This document shows positions 6,745-14,516 of a DNA stretch of 64,000 bases, piece after piece. The notes under the pieces are model-generated. The model was given only the letters and a program-made list of their open reading frames with translations. It ran no database searches and had not been told where the DNA came from. The position numbers and the translations under genes were made by a program. Source of the stretch: an uncultured Oscillibacter sp. (GTDB lineage Bacteria; Bacillota; Clostridia; Oscillospirales; Oscillospiraceae); NCBI GenBank assembly GCA_910588005.1, contig CAJUQM010000001.1, forward strand, positions 1 to 64,000. Reading direction: 5' to 3'. Each line of letters opens with the position of its first letter. Within the stretch, counting starts at the first letter, position 1.

Positions 6745-7476
6745 ATGATTATTTTGATTCGAAAACGGATTATTTTGCTGTCTGCGCTGTTTTGCTGCTT
6801 CCTTGTGGGGCTAGCCGCTATTTTTTGGTATGGACATACACCGGTGTCTCCGGTTTTTGCTCCGCAGGACGGCGTGCCGGTAACGGTGGTGGTAGATGCC
6901 GGACATGGTGGGGAGGATGGCGGCGCCACGTCGCCAAACGGCGTGGAAGAGAGCCGGCTCAATCTGGAAATCGCTTTGCGTGTGAATGACCTGCTGCGCT
7001 TTGCGGGACAGAGAACTCTGTTGACACGCAGTGAGGATATCACGATTTCCGATCCTGATTTGGCCACCGTCCGCCAGCGGAAAGTCTCAGATCTAAAAAA
7101 CCGGGTAGCGCTGGTGAACGGCACGGAGAACGCCATACTGCTGAGTATACACCAAAACAGTTTGCCCTCTTCCACCGTAACCCACGGCGCCCAGGTGTTT
7201 TGGAACCGGCAAGAGGGCGCGGAGGTATTGGCGGAAATGATCCAGGATTCGTTGAACACATGTATCAATCTCGGAAACGAGAAACATCCCAAACCGATTC
7301 CAGCTACTATCTATTTGATGAAAAACATCTCAGCACCAGGCATTATTGTAGAGTGCGGTTTTCTCTCCAATGCGGATGAGACCATTCGGCTACAAGAACC
7401 GGCCTACCAATTAAAACTGGCCGCCGCTGTCGTCGGAGGATACCTGCGCTGCGCTGCGGGAGAGGAAATGCCATGA
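6745..7476 (+). CDS. cwlD: N-acetylmuramoyl-L-alanine amidase, CwlD-like
   Basis: 243 residues: one N-terminal membrane segment (ILLSALFCCFLVGLAAIFW), then an Amidase_3 zinc domain. Motifs are VVDAGHGGEDGGA (first zinc His), E in GVEESRLN, LSIHQNS (second His) and IIVECGFLSN (catalytic Glu). CwlD removes peptide side chains during spore-cortex synthesis so that muramic delta-lactam can form, which is needed for germination. The ATG at 6745 is chosen because GGAGGTG lies 9 bases before it. radA starts inside its stop codon. Confidence 0.88.
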   Translation: MIILIRKRIILLSALFCCFLVGLAAIFWYGHTPVSPVFAPQDGVPVTVVVDAGHGGEDGGATSPNGVEESRLNLEIALRVNDLLRFAGQRTLLTRSEDITISDPDLATVRQRKVSDLKNRVALVNGTENAILLSIHQNSLPSSTVTHGAQVFWNRQEGAEVLAEMIQDSLNTCINLGNEKHPKPIPATIYLMKNISAPGIIVECGFLSNADETIRLQEPAYQLKLAAAVVGGYLRCAAGEEMP

Positions 7477-8852
7477 AGCAGAAAAATACGTTTTATTGCA
7501 CAGAGTGCGGTAATGAGACAGCGAAGTGGGCGGGAAAGTGCCCCGCCTGCGGTGCCTGGAACACGATTGTAGAACAACCGGCGGGATCCCGCATGGCGAT
7601 AAAAAGCGCAAAGACGGTTCGCCCCACATTGTCTGAACACCGCGCCTGTCCAGTAACGGAATTAAGTACCGGCGAAGAGATTCGCTTTCCCACCGGCATG
7701 GGTGAGCTGGACCGGGTATTGGGTGGAGGCGCTGTAAAGGGTTCTTTGGTATTAGTCGGCGGCGCGCCCGGTATTGGAAAATCTACACTCATGTTGCAGA
7801 TATGCAGCAAATTGAGCGAAACATGTAAAATATTGTATATTTCCGGTGAAGAGTCTGAACACCAGTTAAAGCTTCGCGCCAAACGGCTGCAAGTGGAGAG
7901 TAAAAATCTCTATGTGATTTCAGAAACCAGCTTGGGCGGCGTGCTGGAATCGGTCGCTCTGGAGCAACCGGATATTTTAATTGTAGACTCTATTCAAACG
8001 CTTTACAGCGAATCTATAGATTCTCCAGCGGGCAGCGTCAGCCAGGTAAAAGACTGTACTATGGCCCTGATGCAGCTGGCAAAAGGGCAGGGGGGACTTA
8101 CCGCCTTTGTAATCGGCCATGTAAATAAAGAGGGATCTATTGCGGGACCTAAAGTTCTGGAACACATGGTGGACTGTGTATTGTATTTCGAGGGTGACCA
8201 GCACACCTCTTACCGGATCCTGCGGGCAGCGAAAAACCGTTTTGGCGCTACGAATGAGATTGGCGTGTTTGAGATGCGGGACGAGGGGTTGACAGAGGTG
8301 GAAAACCCCTCTGAGATGCTGCTGTCCGGCCGTCCGGAGGATGCTCCAGGCACCTGTGTTACCTGTGTTATGGAGGGAATGCGCCCAGTATTGGCAGAGA
8401 TTCAGGCTCTGGTAGTAACTTCCTCCGGAGGAAGTCCCCGCCGTACCAGTAACGGCTTTGATTACAATCGGACAGCCATGCTATTGGCTGTTTTGGAAAA
8501 ACGGGGCGGGTTGAAAGTGTCTGCGTGTGACGCATATCTCAATATTATCGGCGGTCTGTGGCTGGACGAGCCTGCCGCTGATCTGGCGGCCGTGCTGGCA
8601 CTGGCCTCCAGTTATTTGGACAGGCCCATCCCCAACGGCCTAGTGGCTATCGGGGAGGTGGGACTGACCGGGGAACTGCGGACCGTCAACCAGTTGGCCC
8701 AGCGGATCTCAGAGGTTCGGCGGCTGGGATTTCGAAAATGTGTCATTCCGGCTCACCGAGCGGCAAATCTGGGAACTTTCCCTGGTCTGAATTTACTGCC
8801 GGCTCGAAATATCGGTGAGGCGATCCGAGCCGCCTTGCGTCCGCTGGAATAA
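7473..8852 (+). CDS. radA: DNA repair protein RadA (Sms)
   Basis: 459 residues, the usual length. It has an N-terminal zinc finger (CTECGNETAKWAGKCPACG), a RecA-like ATPase with Walker A GAPGIGKST and Walker B ILIVDSIQT, the RadA signature KNRFG, and a C-terminal Lon-protease-like domain. RadA is a branch-migration helicase acting on recombination intermediates. The ATG overlaps the cwlD stop (ATGA), so the two are co-transcribed. Confidence 0.97.
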   Translation: MKQKNTFYCTECGNETAKWAGKCPACGAWNTIVEQPAGSRMAIKSAKTVRPTLSEHRACPVTELSTGEEIRFPTGMGELDRVLGGGAVKGSLVLVGGAPGIGKSTLMLQICSKLSETCKILYISGEESEHQLKLRAKRLQVESKNLYVISETSLGGVLESVALEQPDILIVDSIQTLYSESIDSPAGSVSQVKDCTMALMQLAKGQGGLTAFVIGHVNKEGSIAGPKVLEHMVDCVLYFEGDQHTSYRILRAAKNRFGATNEIGVFEMRDEGLTEVENPSEMLLSGRPEDAPGTCVTCVMEGMRPVLAEIQALVVTSSGGSPRRTSNGFDYNRTAMLLAVLEKRGGLKVSACDAYLNIIGGLWLDEPAADLAAVLALASSYLDRPIPNGLVAIGEVGLTGELRTVNQLAQRISEVRRLGFRKCVIPAHRAANLGTFPGLNLLPARNIGEAIRAALRPLE

Positions 8853-8964
8853 AATGAACGCAGGCGCCGCCCAAGGCAGGTACTCCGGCAGCAGCTGCGC
8901 TGTCCAGGGTGCATACACCGTCAGACTGATAGATACATGCGCTGGTACAGGGGATCAGACTCAT
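8743..8964 (-). CDS. Small cysteine-rich protein, convergent with radA
   Basis: About 73 residues from an ATG at 8964 (another in-frame ATG at 8973). The first 37 residues contain IPCTSACIYQSDGVCTLDSA and then ACVHFIPA, a four-Cys pattern like the short zinc-binding DUF1540-type proteins common in Clostridia. The remaining 36 residues lie antisense to the last 110 bp of radA and may be a chance extension. The start has only a weak binding site. I trust the Cys motif more than the exact ends. Confidence 0.5.
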   Translation of the reverse strand: MSLIPCTSACIYQSDGVCTLDSAAAAGVPALGGACVHFIPADARRLGSPHRYFEPAVNSDQGKFPDLPLGEPE

Positions 8965-9090
8965 GACAATCATCCGTTCTTTGTAGATTTATTTTAGCTT
9001 GACCCGCAAAAAAGGATTTCATGCAGAGAGGGGAGCCAGATCTGAGATTATCGCCGGTTTTTTATTTGGAGCAGCGTGCGAAAGGAGGAG

Positions 9091-9192
9091 ATGAAATTGA
9101 TTTCAAACTTTGAATTGATTATGTTTTGTTCTCTGATTGCGATTGGTGCAGGGGTAATTGCAGCAATATTTAATGATAAGAAAAAGAAATAG
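9091..9192 (+). CDS. 33-residue single-pass membrane peptide
   Basis: An ATG at 9091 directly follows AAAGGAGGAG. The peptide has a short polar head, one hydrophobic segment (LIMFCSLIAIGAGVIAAIF) and a basic tail (NDKKKK). This layout matches small membrane peptides such as type I toxins (Fst/TxpA-like), and also other microproteins, so no function is assigned. The surrounding DNA is AT-rich. Confidence 0.5.
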   Translation: MKLISNFELIMFCSLIAIGAGVIAAIFNDKKKK

Positions 9193-9263
9193 ACATATCC
9201 CAATTCGGCCTTGTGTTCCTGGTGTATACGCCAACAAATCATGGTAAAAGGAAAGGAGTTGCG

Positions 9264-9365
9264 GTGTCAGAATACGGAAGAAAGCTAATGTATGAAATTA
9301 TGATGATATATAATGGAGACAAAAAGCGATATTCCCAGATTGTACTCCAACAACGTTTTTCCTAA
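9264..9365 (+). CDS. 33-residue unknown peptide
   Basis: A GTG at 9264 is preceded by AAAGGAG at 5 bases and opens a 33-codon frame ending at TAA 9363-9365. It contains MYEIMMIYNGDKKRYSQIVL and has no membrane segment. It follows the 33-residue membrane peptide on the same strand. Not recognised. It could be a genuine small gene or a decayed fragment next to the tRNA. Confidence 0.35.
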   Translation: MSEYGRKLMYEIMMIYNGDKKRYSQIVLQQRFS

Positions 9366-9444
9366 AAGAGACATTTAAGTCATTTAAATTGATAGATTGA
9401 CAGCGTTTTGATATGGTGGTAAAATAAAAAAAGTCTGTTGATAT

Positions 9445-9521
9445 GCGTCCGTAGCTCAGCAGGATAGAGCGTCCGCCTCCTAAGCGGAAGGCCAGCGGTT
9501 CGAATCCGCTCGGGCGTACCA
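9445..9521 (+). tRNA. tRNA-Arg (anticodon CCT)
   Basis: A full cloverleaf can be drawn: acceptor stem 9445-9451 with 9511-9517, D-arm with GCTCAGC, an anticodon stem TCCGC/GCGGA with loop CTCCTAA (anticodon CCT, reads AGG), and a T-arm with GGTTCGAATCC. CCA is encoded at 9519-9521. No variable-arm insertion is seen. Confidence 0.97.
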
Positions 9522-9525
9522 GCTC

Positions 9526-9598
9526 AGAAATTTTCTGTCTGACACGAATCCCGCCTATGGCGAGGCTTTCGGGCTGGGCAGAAAATTTCTTCGTTTTT
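9526..9598 (+). terminator. Terminator of the tRNA-Arg transcript
   Basis: A 12-bp perfect outer stem (9526-9537 with 9579-9590) encloses a smaller GC-rich hairpin and is followed by TTTTT at 9594-9598. Confidence 0.8.
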
Positions 9599-9705
9599 GT
9601 CTTTGATTCACGCCATGGAACTTTGGAAAACGGAGAATGAAAAATAGAAGTGTTCCGCTAAACTCTGTAAAACCCAGGAAGGGAGGAATTTGCGGGTATC
9701 GTTGC

Positions 9706-9735
9706 AATTGAACAAAATAAAAATTTTGTTCAATT
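9706..9735. repeat. 13-bp perfect inverted repeat before the Xer gene
   Basis: The arms are 9706-9718 and 9723-9735 with an AAAA loop, made of AATTGAACAAAAT and its complement. It lies 50 bp before the recombinase start. It could be a protein-binding operator or an mRNA hairpin that limits expression. It is too AT-rich for a strong terminator. Confidence 0.6.
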
Positions 9736-9785
9736 CAGGGTGGTAAAAACTACTATCTTGCACCCAATACCCACAAAAGAACAAC

Positions 9786-10802
9786 ATGACCGACTACCGC
9801 ACAGAAGCTCCACAGATTCTGCGGGATTTTCTCTCTTATCATGAAAATGTCAAAGCCCACTCAAAGCGTACGGTTGATGAGTATTTTCTGGACCTGCGGA
9901 ATTTCTTTCGCTACATAAAACAGATTCGCAATCCAGCCTTGGCGGAGAAATCTCTGGATGAGATCGATATTATAGATGTTGATCTGGATCTGATTTCCGG
10001 CGTTACTTTGACGGATATTTACGGCTATATGACCTATCTCAGCCGTGAGCGTGCCCAGCATCCAAACAGCCGCCACTCGGACTACGGTCTCAACGCTGCG
10101 TCCCGTGCCAGAAAAATTGCCACTATCCGGTCCTTTTATAACTACCTTACGAATAAAGCGCACTTACTTCGTGAAAATCCTGTCAAAGATATGGATTCAC
10201 CCAAATTGAGAAAATCTCTGCCAAAATATCTGACATTGGATGAAAGCCTCAATCTTCTATCCTCAATCGACGGAAAAAATCAGGAGCGGGACTATTGTAT
10301 CTTAACGCTTTTTCTCAACTGCGGCCTGCGGATTTCAGAGCTAGTTGGCCTCAATCTCAATGACATTCAGGCCGATGCCCTGCGGGTTCTCGGTAAAGGC
10401 AACAAAGTCCGGATCATCTATTTGAACGACGCCTGTCAGGATGCCATTGCCCGCTATCTGGCCGTACGGCGGAATATTACCGGTCGGCACGCTAACGCCT
10501 TGTTCTTATCCACGCAAAATGAACGGATCAGTCGTTCTACTGTTCACGCCATGGTAAAAAAGCGTTTGGCTGCGGCTGGATTGGATAGTACGCAATATTC
10601 CTCTCACAAGTTGCGGCATACTGCCGCTACCCTAATGCTCCAAAACGGCGTAGATGTGCGAGCGGTTCAGGAGGTTCTAGGTCACGACCATCTGAATACC
10701 ACTCAAATTTATACCCATATTGACAACGAAGCTCTGCGTATTGCCGCAAAGGCAAATCCCTTGTCACATGTAAAAAAGCCAAAACGTTCAACAGATATAT
10801 AA
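9786..10802 (+). CDS. Tyrosine recombinase XerC/XerD family
   Basis: 338 residues. An N-terminal SAM-like core-binding domain (about 10-125) is followed by the catalytic domain with Arg in CGLRISELVGL, Lys in GKGNKVR, HKLRH, and LGHDHLNTTQIYTH giving the final His and nucleophilic Tyr. Xer proteins resolve chromosome dimers at dif. Sequence and lone position suggest a chromosomal Xer rather than a phage integrase, although it lies 265 bp from a tRNA gene. It is somewhat longer than the standard 300 residues because of insertions in the core-binding domain. No clear Shine-Dalgarno precedes the ATG. Confidence 0.88.
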   Translation: MTDYRTEAPQILRDFLSYHENVKAHSKRTVDEYFLDLRNFFRYIKQIRNPALAEKSLDEIDIIDVDLDLISGVTLTDIYGYMTYLSRERAQHPNSRHSDYGLNAASRARKIATIRSFYNYLTNKAHLLRENPVKDMDSPKLRKSLPKYLTLDESLNLLSSIDGKNQERDYCILTLFLNCGLRISELVGLNLNDIQADALRVLGKGNKVRIIYLNDACQDAIARYLAVRRNITGRHANALFLSTQNERISRSTVHAMVKKRLAAAGLDSTQYSSHKLRHTAATLMLQNGVDVRAVQEVLGHDHLNTTQIYTHIDNEALRIAAKANPLSHVKKPKRSTDI

Positions 10803-10805
10803 AAA

Positions 10806-10838
10806 AGTCACCCGCCCATTTGAGACGGGTGACTTTTC
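10806..10838. terminator. Terminator between xer and the SLH-GH18 gene
   Basis: A 9-bp stem (10806-10814 with 10826-10834), CCCG-rich with an A-run before and a T-run after, so it can serve both converging genes. Confidence 0.85.
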
Positions 10839-10847
10839 CTTTTCCGG

Positions 10848-12491
10848 CTAACTCACCAGCAGATTCATCCAATTGAAACTGGCACGGGTAGGTATGATTC
10901 CCAGACGCCAGATCGACACATCCGTAATACCCAGCAATTTGGCAGCGTTCAGCTTCACCTGAATGCTGCTGCTGTCATCATACCAAGTAAAATAACGCTC
11001 TCCGCCCTCTACAGTGTAGATTGCGTAACTGGTCTGATAGCTGTCTGACCAGCCGCGGATAGTATCCGGCTGTTCCAACCGTTTGTACAGCGTCTCATTG
11101 GATGGATAGACCGGTTTTCCTGAGACCAGCCGTTCGTTTTCGTCGATCTGCCAAGCGATATTTTTGCAGCTGAATCCCAATGCGATATTCTGGGGATTTG
11201 GAACAGCGGAAACGACCGCCGCCAGGGACATAAACACCTGATCAATAGGCGCCGGGGCAATGTTTTTATAGTATTCCGTCCCCTCAAAACCAGAGAGATC
11301 CCTGGCATCATAGTCATAGGCCATCAAAATCACATGATCCGCCAGTCTGGCAATGGCGCTGTAATCATACCCGTCATAATAGGGACCGGAGGATAAAACC
11401 GGGGAAACACAGACGTACAGCGTCTTCCCCATACTGTGAACCTTCTGACTCAATTCCATCAAAAAAGCAGTAAAATCATTCCTGGAGACCGATCTCAGTC
11501 CTTCAAAGTCCACCGTGACACCGCCATAGGGATTTTTTCCTGTCTCTCGATAGGAAACCGTCAACTCACGAATGATCTCGTTTACCGCCTGAGTCCGCCC
11601 CTCCGGACTGGCTAATAAATCCCGAAGTCCTCCGCCGTCCATGTAGACATTGAGGTGCAGCCGTTTTCTGCCGTCCTCAAGATAAGCAGAGATCTCCTGA
11701 TATCCGGTTGGAATATAGTACTCATTGCCGTTGACTCCCGTTGTCGAGAGTCTGGCGTGTTTCCCATCCCAGGTCATCCGGCTCCATCCCACACTTACCG
11801 CGTCCATGTAGTCAGTAAGAGATATCTGATTGTAGGAGGAAATCGCATAAAAGCCGTGAACCCAGTCTGTTTTTTTCTGGAGCTTCTCATAGATCCGCAC
11901 CAGCATCGCCGCCGCCTGTGCGCGGGTTGCGCTATTATCCGGAGAGAAGGTACTGGCGGACGTACCGTTGGTCATGCCAATGGCATAGGCCACAGAGATA
12001 TAGCCTTTACGGATCGTCACATCCGTAAACGGCAGGCTGCCTCTCTTCTCGGCCAAAACGGCGGCGCTTTTCAGCCCCAGTGCCCGTACCAGCATCTCGG
12101 CCATTTCACCCCGTGTTATCCGGGCATTGGGCCGAAAGGGAATATTAGTCTCTATCACATCATTTTTTACGGCGTAATTGATGGCGCTCTGATAAGTGCC
12201 GGGGAGACCGGCTGGTAATTCCATGGCCGGGGTGACGGCATTTTCCGTTGGAGAGGCAGGCCAGTTCATCATTCGGCTCAACACAGTCACAAACTGTGCG
12301 CGCGTTATCGGATCTCCATAGCCAAATCTGGCAGCGCTGTAACCGTTCATCAATCCATATTGCAGGGCTTTTTCCACTTCTACTGAAAGAGTGCCTCCGG
12401 CAGGAAGATCAATATAGGCCGCCCCTGCCGCAGGTACGGCCAAAACAACGGTTAACGACGCCGTCAGCAACCATGAAATTACGCGTTTCAT
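10848..12491 (-). CDS. SLH-domain protein with GH18 catalytic domain
   Basis: 547 residues: a signal peptide (LLTASLTVVLAVPAAGA), three S-layer-homology repeats (about 25-205; repeat ends marked by ITRAQFVTVLSRM, ITRGEMAEMLVRA and ATRAQAAAMLVRI), then a glycoside hydrolase 18 domain of the YaaH/SleL type. The catalytic strand reads GGVTVDFEGL, retaining the acid Glu. Such domains act on peptidoglycan N-acetylglucosaminidic bonds, often on spore cortex. SLH repeats bind pyruvylated wall polymer, so this enzyme should be surface-anchored. A similarly built SLH-GH25 protein is at 60408-62081. Confidence 0.9.
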   Translation of the reverse strand: MKRVISWLLTASLTVVLAVPAAGAAYIDLPAGGTLSVEVEKALQYGLMNGYSAARFGYGDPITRAQFVTVLSRMMNWPASPTENAVTPAMELPAGLPGTYQSAINYAVKNDVIETNIPFRPNARITRGEMAEMLVRALGLKSAAVLAEKRGSLPFTDVTIRKGYISVAYAIGMTNGTSASTFSPDNSATRAQAAAMLVRIYEKLQKKTDWVHGFYAISSYNQISLTDYMDAVSVGWSRMTWDGKHARLSTTGVNGNEYYIPTGYQEISAYLEDGRKRLHLNVYMDGGGLRDLLASPEGRTQAVNEIIRELTVSYRETGKNPYGGVTVDFEGLRSVSRNDFTAFLMELSQKVHSMGKTLYVCVSPVLSSGPYYDGYDYSAIARLADHVILMAYDYDARDLSGFEGTEYYKNIAPAPIDQVFMSLAAVVSAVPNPQNIALGFSCKNIAWQIDENERLVSGKPVYPSNETLYKRLEQPDTIRGWSDSYQTSYAIYTVEGGERYFTWYDDSSSIQVKLNAAKLLGITDVSIWRLGIIPTRASFNWMNLLVS

Positions 12492-12621
12492 AGGGCACCC
12501 TTTCTTTCTCTCATGTCTCTTCTACTTCCTGACGCTTTTGAAAAACATTATAAAGCAGTATAGCATAAAAAATTGCGTGATAGGTGAATTTTCTTTAAAA
12601 AATTCCCCAAAATTCAAGTCC

Positions 12622-13125
12622 CTATGGCCACATAATCCCAGTAATGTGCAAAAAACGGATATTTTGATATTCGTAAGTTGCCAGCGGACGGTTATCGGCA
12701 TCATAACTGTGGGCGGCAATGAGAATATTCTTGGGATCCGGGTGTTCTCCCACAGATACCACAATTGGTGAATGCTGAAAAGATTCTCCCTTAAAGGACA
12801 GCTGAATCAAGTCTCCAGGCCGCAGATCTTCTATAGCGCAGGCCTCTCCAACCGGTCCAATGGACGGCCCCTGGCGGGTCAAAAAATCGTAAAGGTATGG
12901 AACGCCTGTCCAGGCCGGCGCTTTCTGATTGGCATCAATGTAGTACCAACCGACGTTCGGCGTAAAATTCATGACGCCGCTTCCCGCATAGATACATTGT
13001 GAGGCAAAGTTGGTACAGTCTCCGCCTAAATTCTCGTAATCGTAGAAACGAGGATTCCGTCCATAGGCCCATTTATGGGCATATAGGACTGCGGCAGCAC
13101 GGTTATAATTCTCAAAAAAACGCAT
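12622..13125 (-). CDS. Amidase_6-domain protein (NlpC/P60-like cysteine amidase)
   Basis: 167 residues with the Amidase_6 pattern: NYNRAAAVLYAHKWAYGRN near the start, then NLGGDCTNFASQCIYAGSG carrying the likely catalytic Cys, and later HSPIVV with the His. These papain-like domains are predicted to cut peptide or amide bonds in the wall. No signal peptide is seen, so the protein may stay in the mother cell or forespore. The ATG at 13125 follows GGGAGGGA; the open frame extends to 13149 without a better site. Confidence 0.8.
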   Translation of the reverse strand: MRFFENYNRAAAVLYAHKWAYGRNPRFYDYENLGGDCTNFASQCIYAGSGVMNFTPNVGWYYIDANQKAPAWTGVPYLYDFLTRQGPSIGPVGEACAIEDLRPGDLIQLSFKGESFQHSPIVVSVGEHPDPKNILIAAHSYDADNRPLATYEYQNIRFLHITGIMWP

Positions 13126-13252
13126 GGTCTCCCTCCCTTTTCCCTCCATCCTATGCAGCGGATGGAAACAAAGCCACAGCTTTCAAGTAAAGCGCCGCAG
13201 TGCCGGACTGTAAGGGATGAAAGATATTGGGAGTTAGAGCAGAACATTGTAA

Positions 13253-13282
13253 AAACCGGAGGCGCTTCTGCGCCTCCGGTTT
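13253..13282 (-). terminator. Terminator of fba
   Basis: A 12-bp perfect stem (13253-13264 with 13271-13282) and, on the minus strand, a closing run of T's. It starts 14 bp past the fba stop. Confidence 0.9.
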
Positions 13283-13295
13283 GACGGAGAATTTT

Positions 13296-14273
13296 TTAGA
13301 ACGCTTTACCATCGCAGCCCAGAACGTGGATCAGCTTGTGCTTAACCAGTTCCTTGATGTTGGCACGGGCGGGTTTAAGATACTCACGGGGATCAAACTT
13401 GTCAGGATGCTCGTTGAAGAACTGGCGGATTGTTCCGGTCATGGCCAAGCGCAGATCAGAGTCGATATTGATCTTGCAGACAGACATGCTGGCGGCCTTA
13501 CGCAGCTGCTCTTCAGGGATTCCCACAGCATCAGGCATCTTGCCGCCATTGCCGTTGATCATCTTTACGAACTCCTGAGGAACGGAGGATGAACCGTGGA
13601 GCACAATGGGGAATCCGGGCAAACGCTTGGAGACCTCTTCCAGCACATCAAAGCGCAGCGGAGGAGGAACCAGCTCGCCCTTTTCATTGCGGGTGCACTG
13701 AGCAGCGGTGAACTTATAAGCGCCATGGCTGGTGCCGATGGCAATGGCCAGGGAGTCGCAGCCAGTTTTGGTGACAAACTCCTCCACTTCCTCGGGGCGG
13801 GTATAAGAGGAATCCTCAGCAGAGACCTGCACCTCATCCTCCACGCCGGCTAGAGTACCCAGCTCGGCCTCAACGACAACGCCATGGTCATGCGCATATT
13901 CTACGACCTTCTTGGTCAGCTCAATGTTCTCGGCAAAGGGCTTGGAGCTGGCGTCGATCATAACAGAGGTAAAACCGCCGTCGATACAGCTTTTGCACAG
14001 CTCAAAACTGTCGCCATGGTCCAAGTGCAGGCAGATGGGCAAGCCGGTTTCAATGATGGCGGCTTCTACCAGCTTCATCAGGTAGGTATGGTTGGCATAG
14101 GCCCGGGCACCCTTGGAAACCTGCAGGATCAGAGGGGCGCTGACCTCTTTGGCGGCCTCGGTAATCCCCTGGACGATCTCCATGTTGTTGACATTGAAGG
14201 CTCCGATGGCGTAACCGCCGCTATAGGCCTTTTTGAACATCTCTGTAGTGGTTACCGGCTTCGTATAGGTCAT
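13296..14273 (-). CDS. fba: Class II fructose-bisphosphate aldolase
   Basis: 325 residues. Zinc-dependent cleavage of fructose 1,6-bisphosphate in glycolysis. Visible motifs: GAFNVNNMEIVQG at the start, HLDHGDSFELCKSCIDGGFTSVMIDAS containing the HxDH zinc and catalytic site, and VLHGSSSVPQE. The ATG at 14273 is preferred over the one at 14282 because GAGGAG lies at proper distance only for the former. The gene is divergent from pfp, its glycolytic neighbour, and their promoters sit within about 60 bp of each other. Confidence 0.95.
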   Translation of the reverse strand: MTYTKPVTTTEMFKKAYSGGYAIGAFNVNNMEIVQGITEAAKEVSAPLILQVSKGARAYANHTYLMKLVEAAIIETGLPICLHLDHGDSFELCKSCIDGGFTSVMIDASSKPFAENIELTKKVVEYAHDHGVVVEAELGTLAGVEDEVQVSAEDSSYTRPEEVEEFVTKTGCDSLAIAIGTSHGAYKFTAAQCTRNEKGELVPPPLRFDVLEEVSKRLPGFPIVLHGSSSVPQEFVKMINGNGGKMPDAVGIPEEQLRKAASMSVCKINIDSDLRLAMTGTIRQFFNEHPDKFDPREYLKPARANIKELVKHKLIHVLGCDGKAF

Positions 14274-14394
14274 AACAATCATCTCCTCATTTTATTGCTC
14301 CCACCTTTTCTCACCCTGTTTCCCCAAAGTGAAGAAACTCCCTTCAAAGTGAAAAATCCAGTGTTTAAAAAGGCGAAAACGTTTTTCTTCCTAG

Positions 14395-14422
14395 ATAATA
14401 TCACAAAAAAATTAAAATGCAA
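14395..14422 (-). promoter_or_regulatory. Putative fba promoter
   Basis: Minus-strand TTGCAT (14417-14422), a 16-bp spacer and TATTAT (14395-14400), about 120 bases before fba. Confidence 0.5.
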
Positions 14423-14425
14423 GTA

Positions 14426-14454
14426 TTTACAATTCTTTTTTTCAATGATATGAT
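14426..14454 (+). promoter_or_regulatory. Putative pfp promoter
   Basis: TTTACA (14426-14431), a 17-bp spacer and TATGAT (14449-14454), about 62 bases before the pfp start. It lies back to back with the fba promoter. Confidence 0.6.
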
Positions 14455-14516
14455 AACAGCACCATCTATTTTTTTCCATCACAATCAACAAGATAAATTT
14501 TTAGGAGGTTTTTCCC

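Noticed and set aside
9445..10802. Genomic island integrated at tRNA-Arg by the neighbouring tyrosine recombinase
   Set aside because: No second copy of the tRNA 3' end was noticed, and downstream genes are ordinary chromosomal ones; the recombinase looks like a housekeeping Xer.
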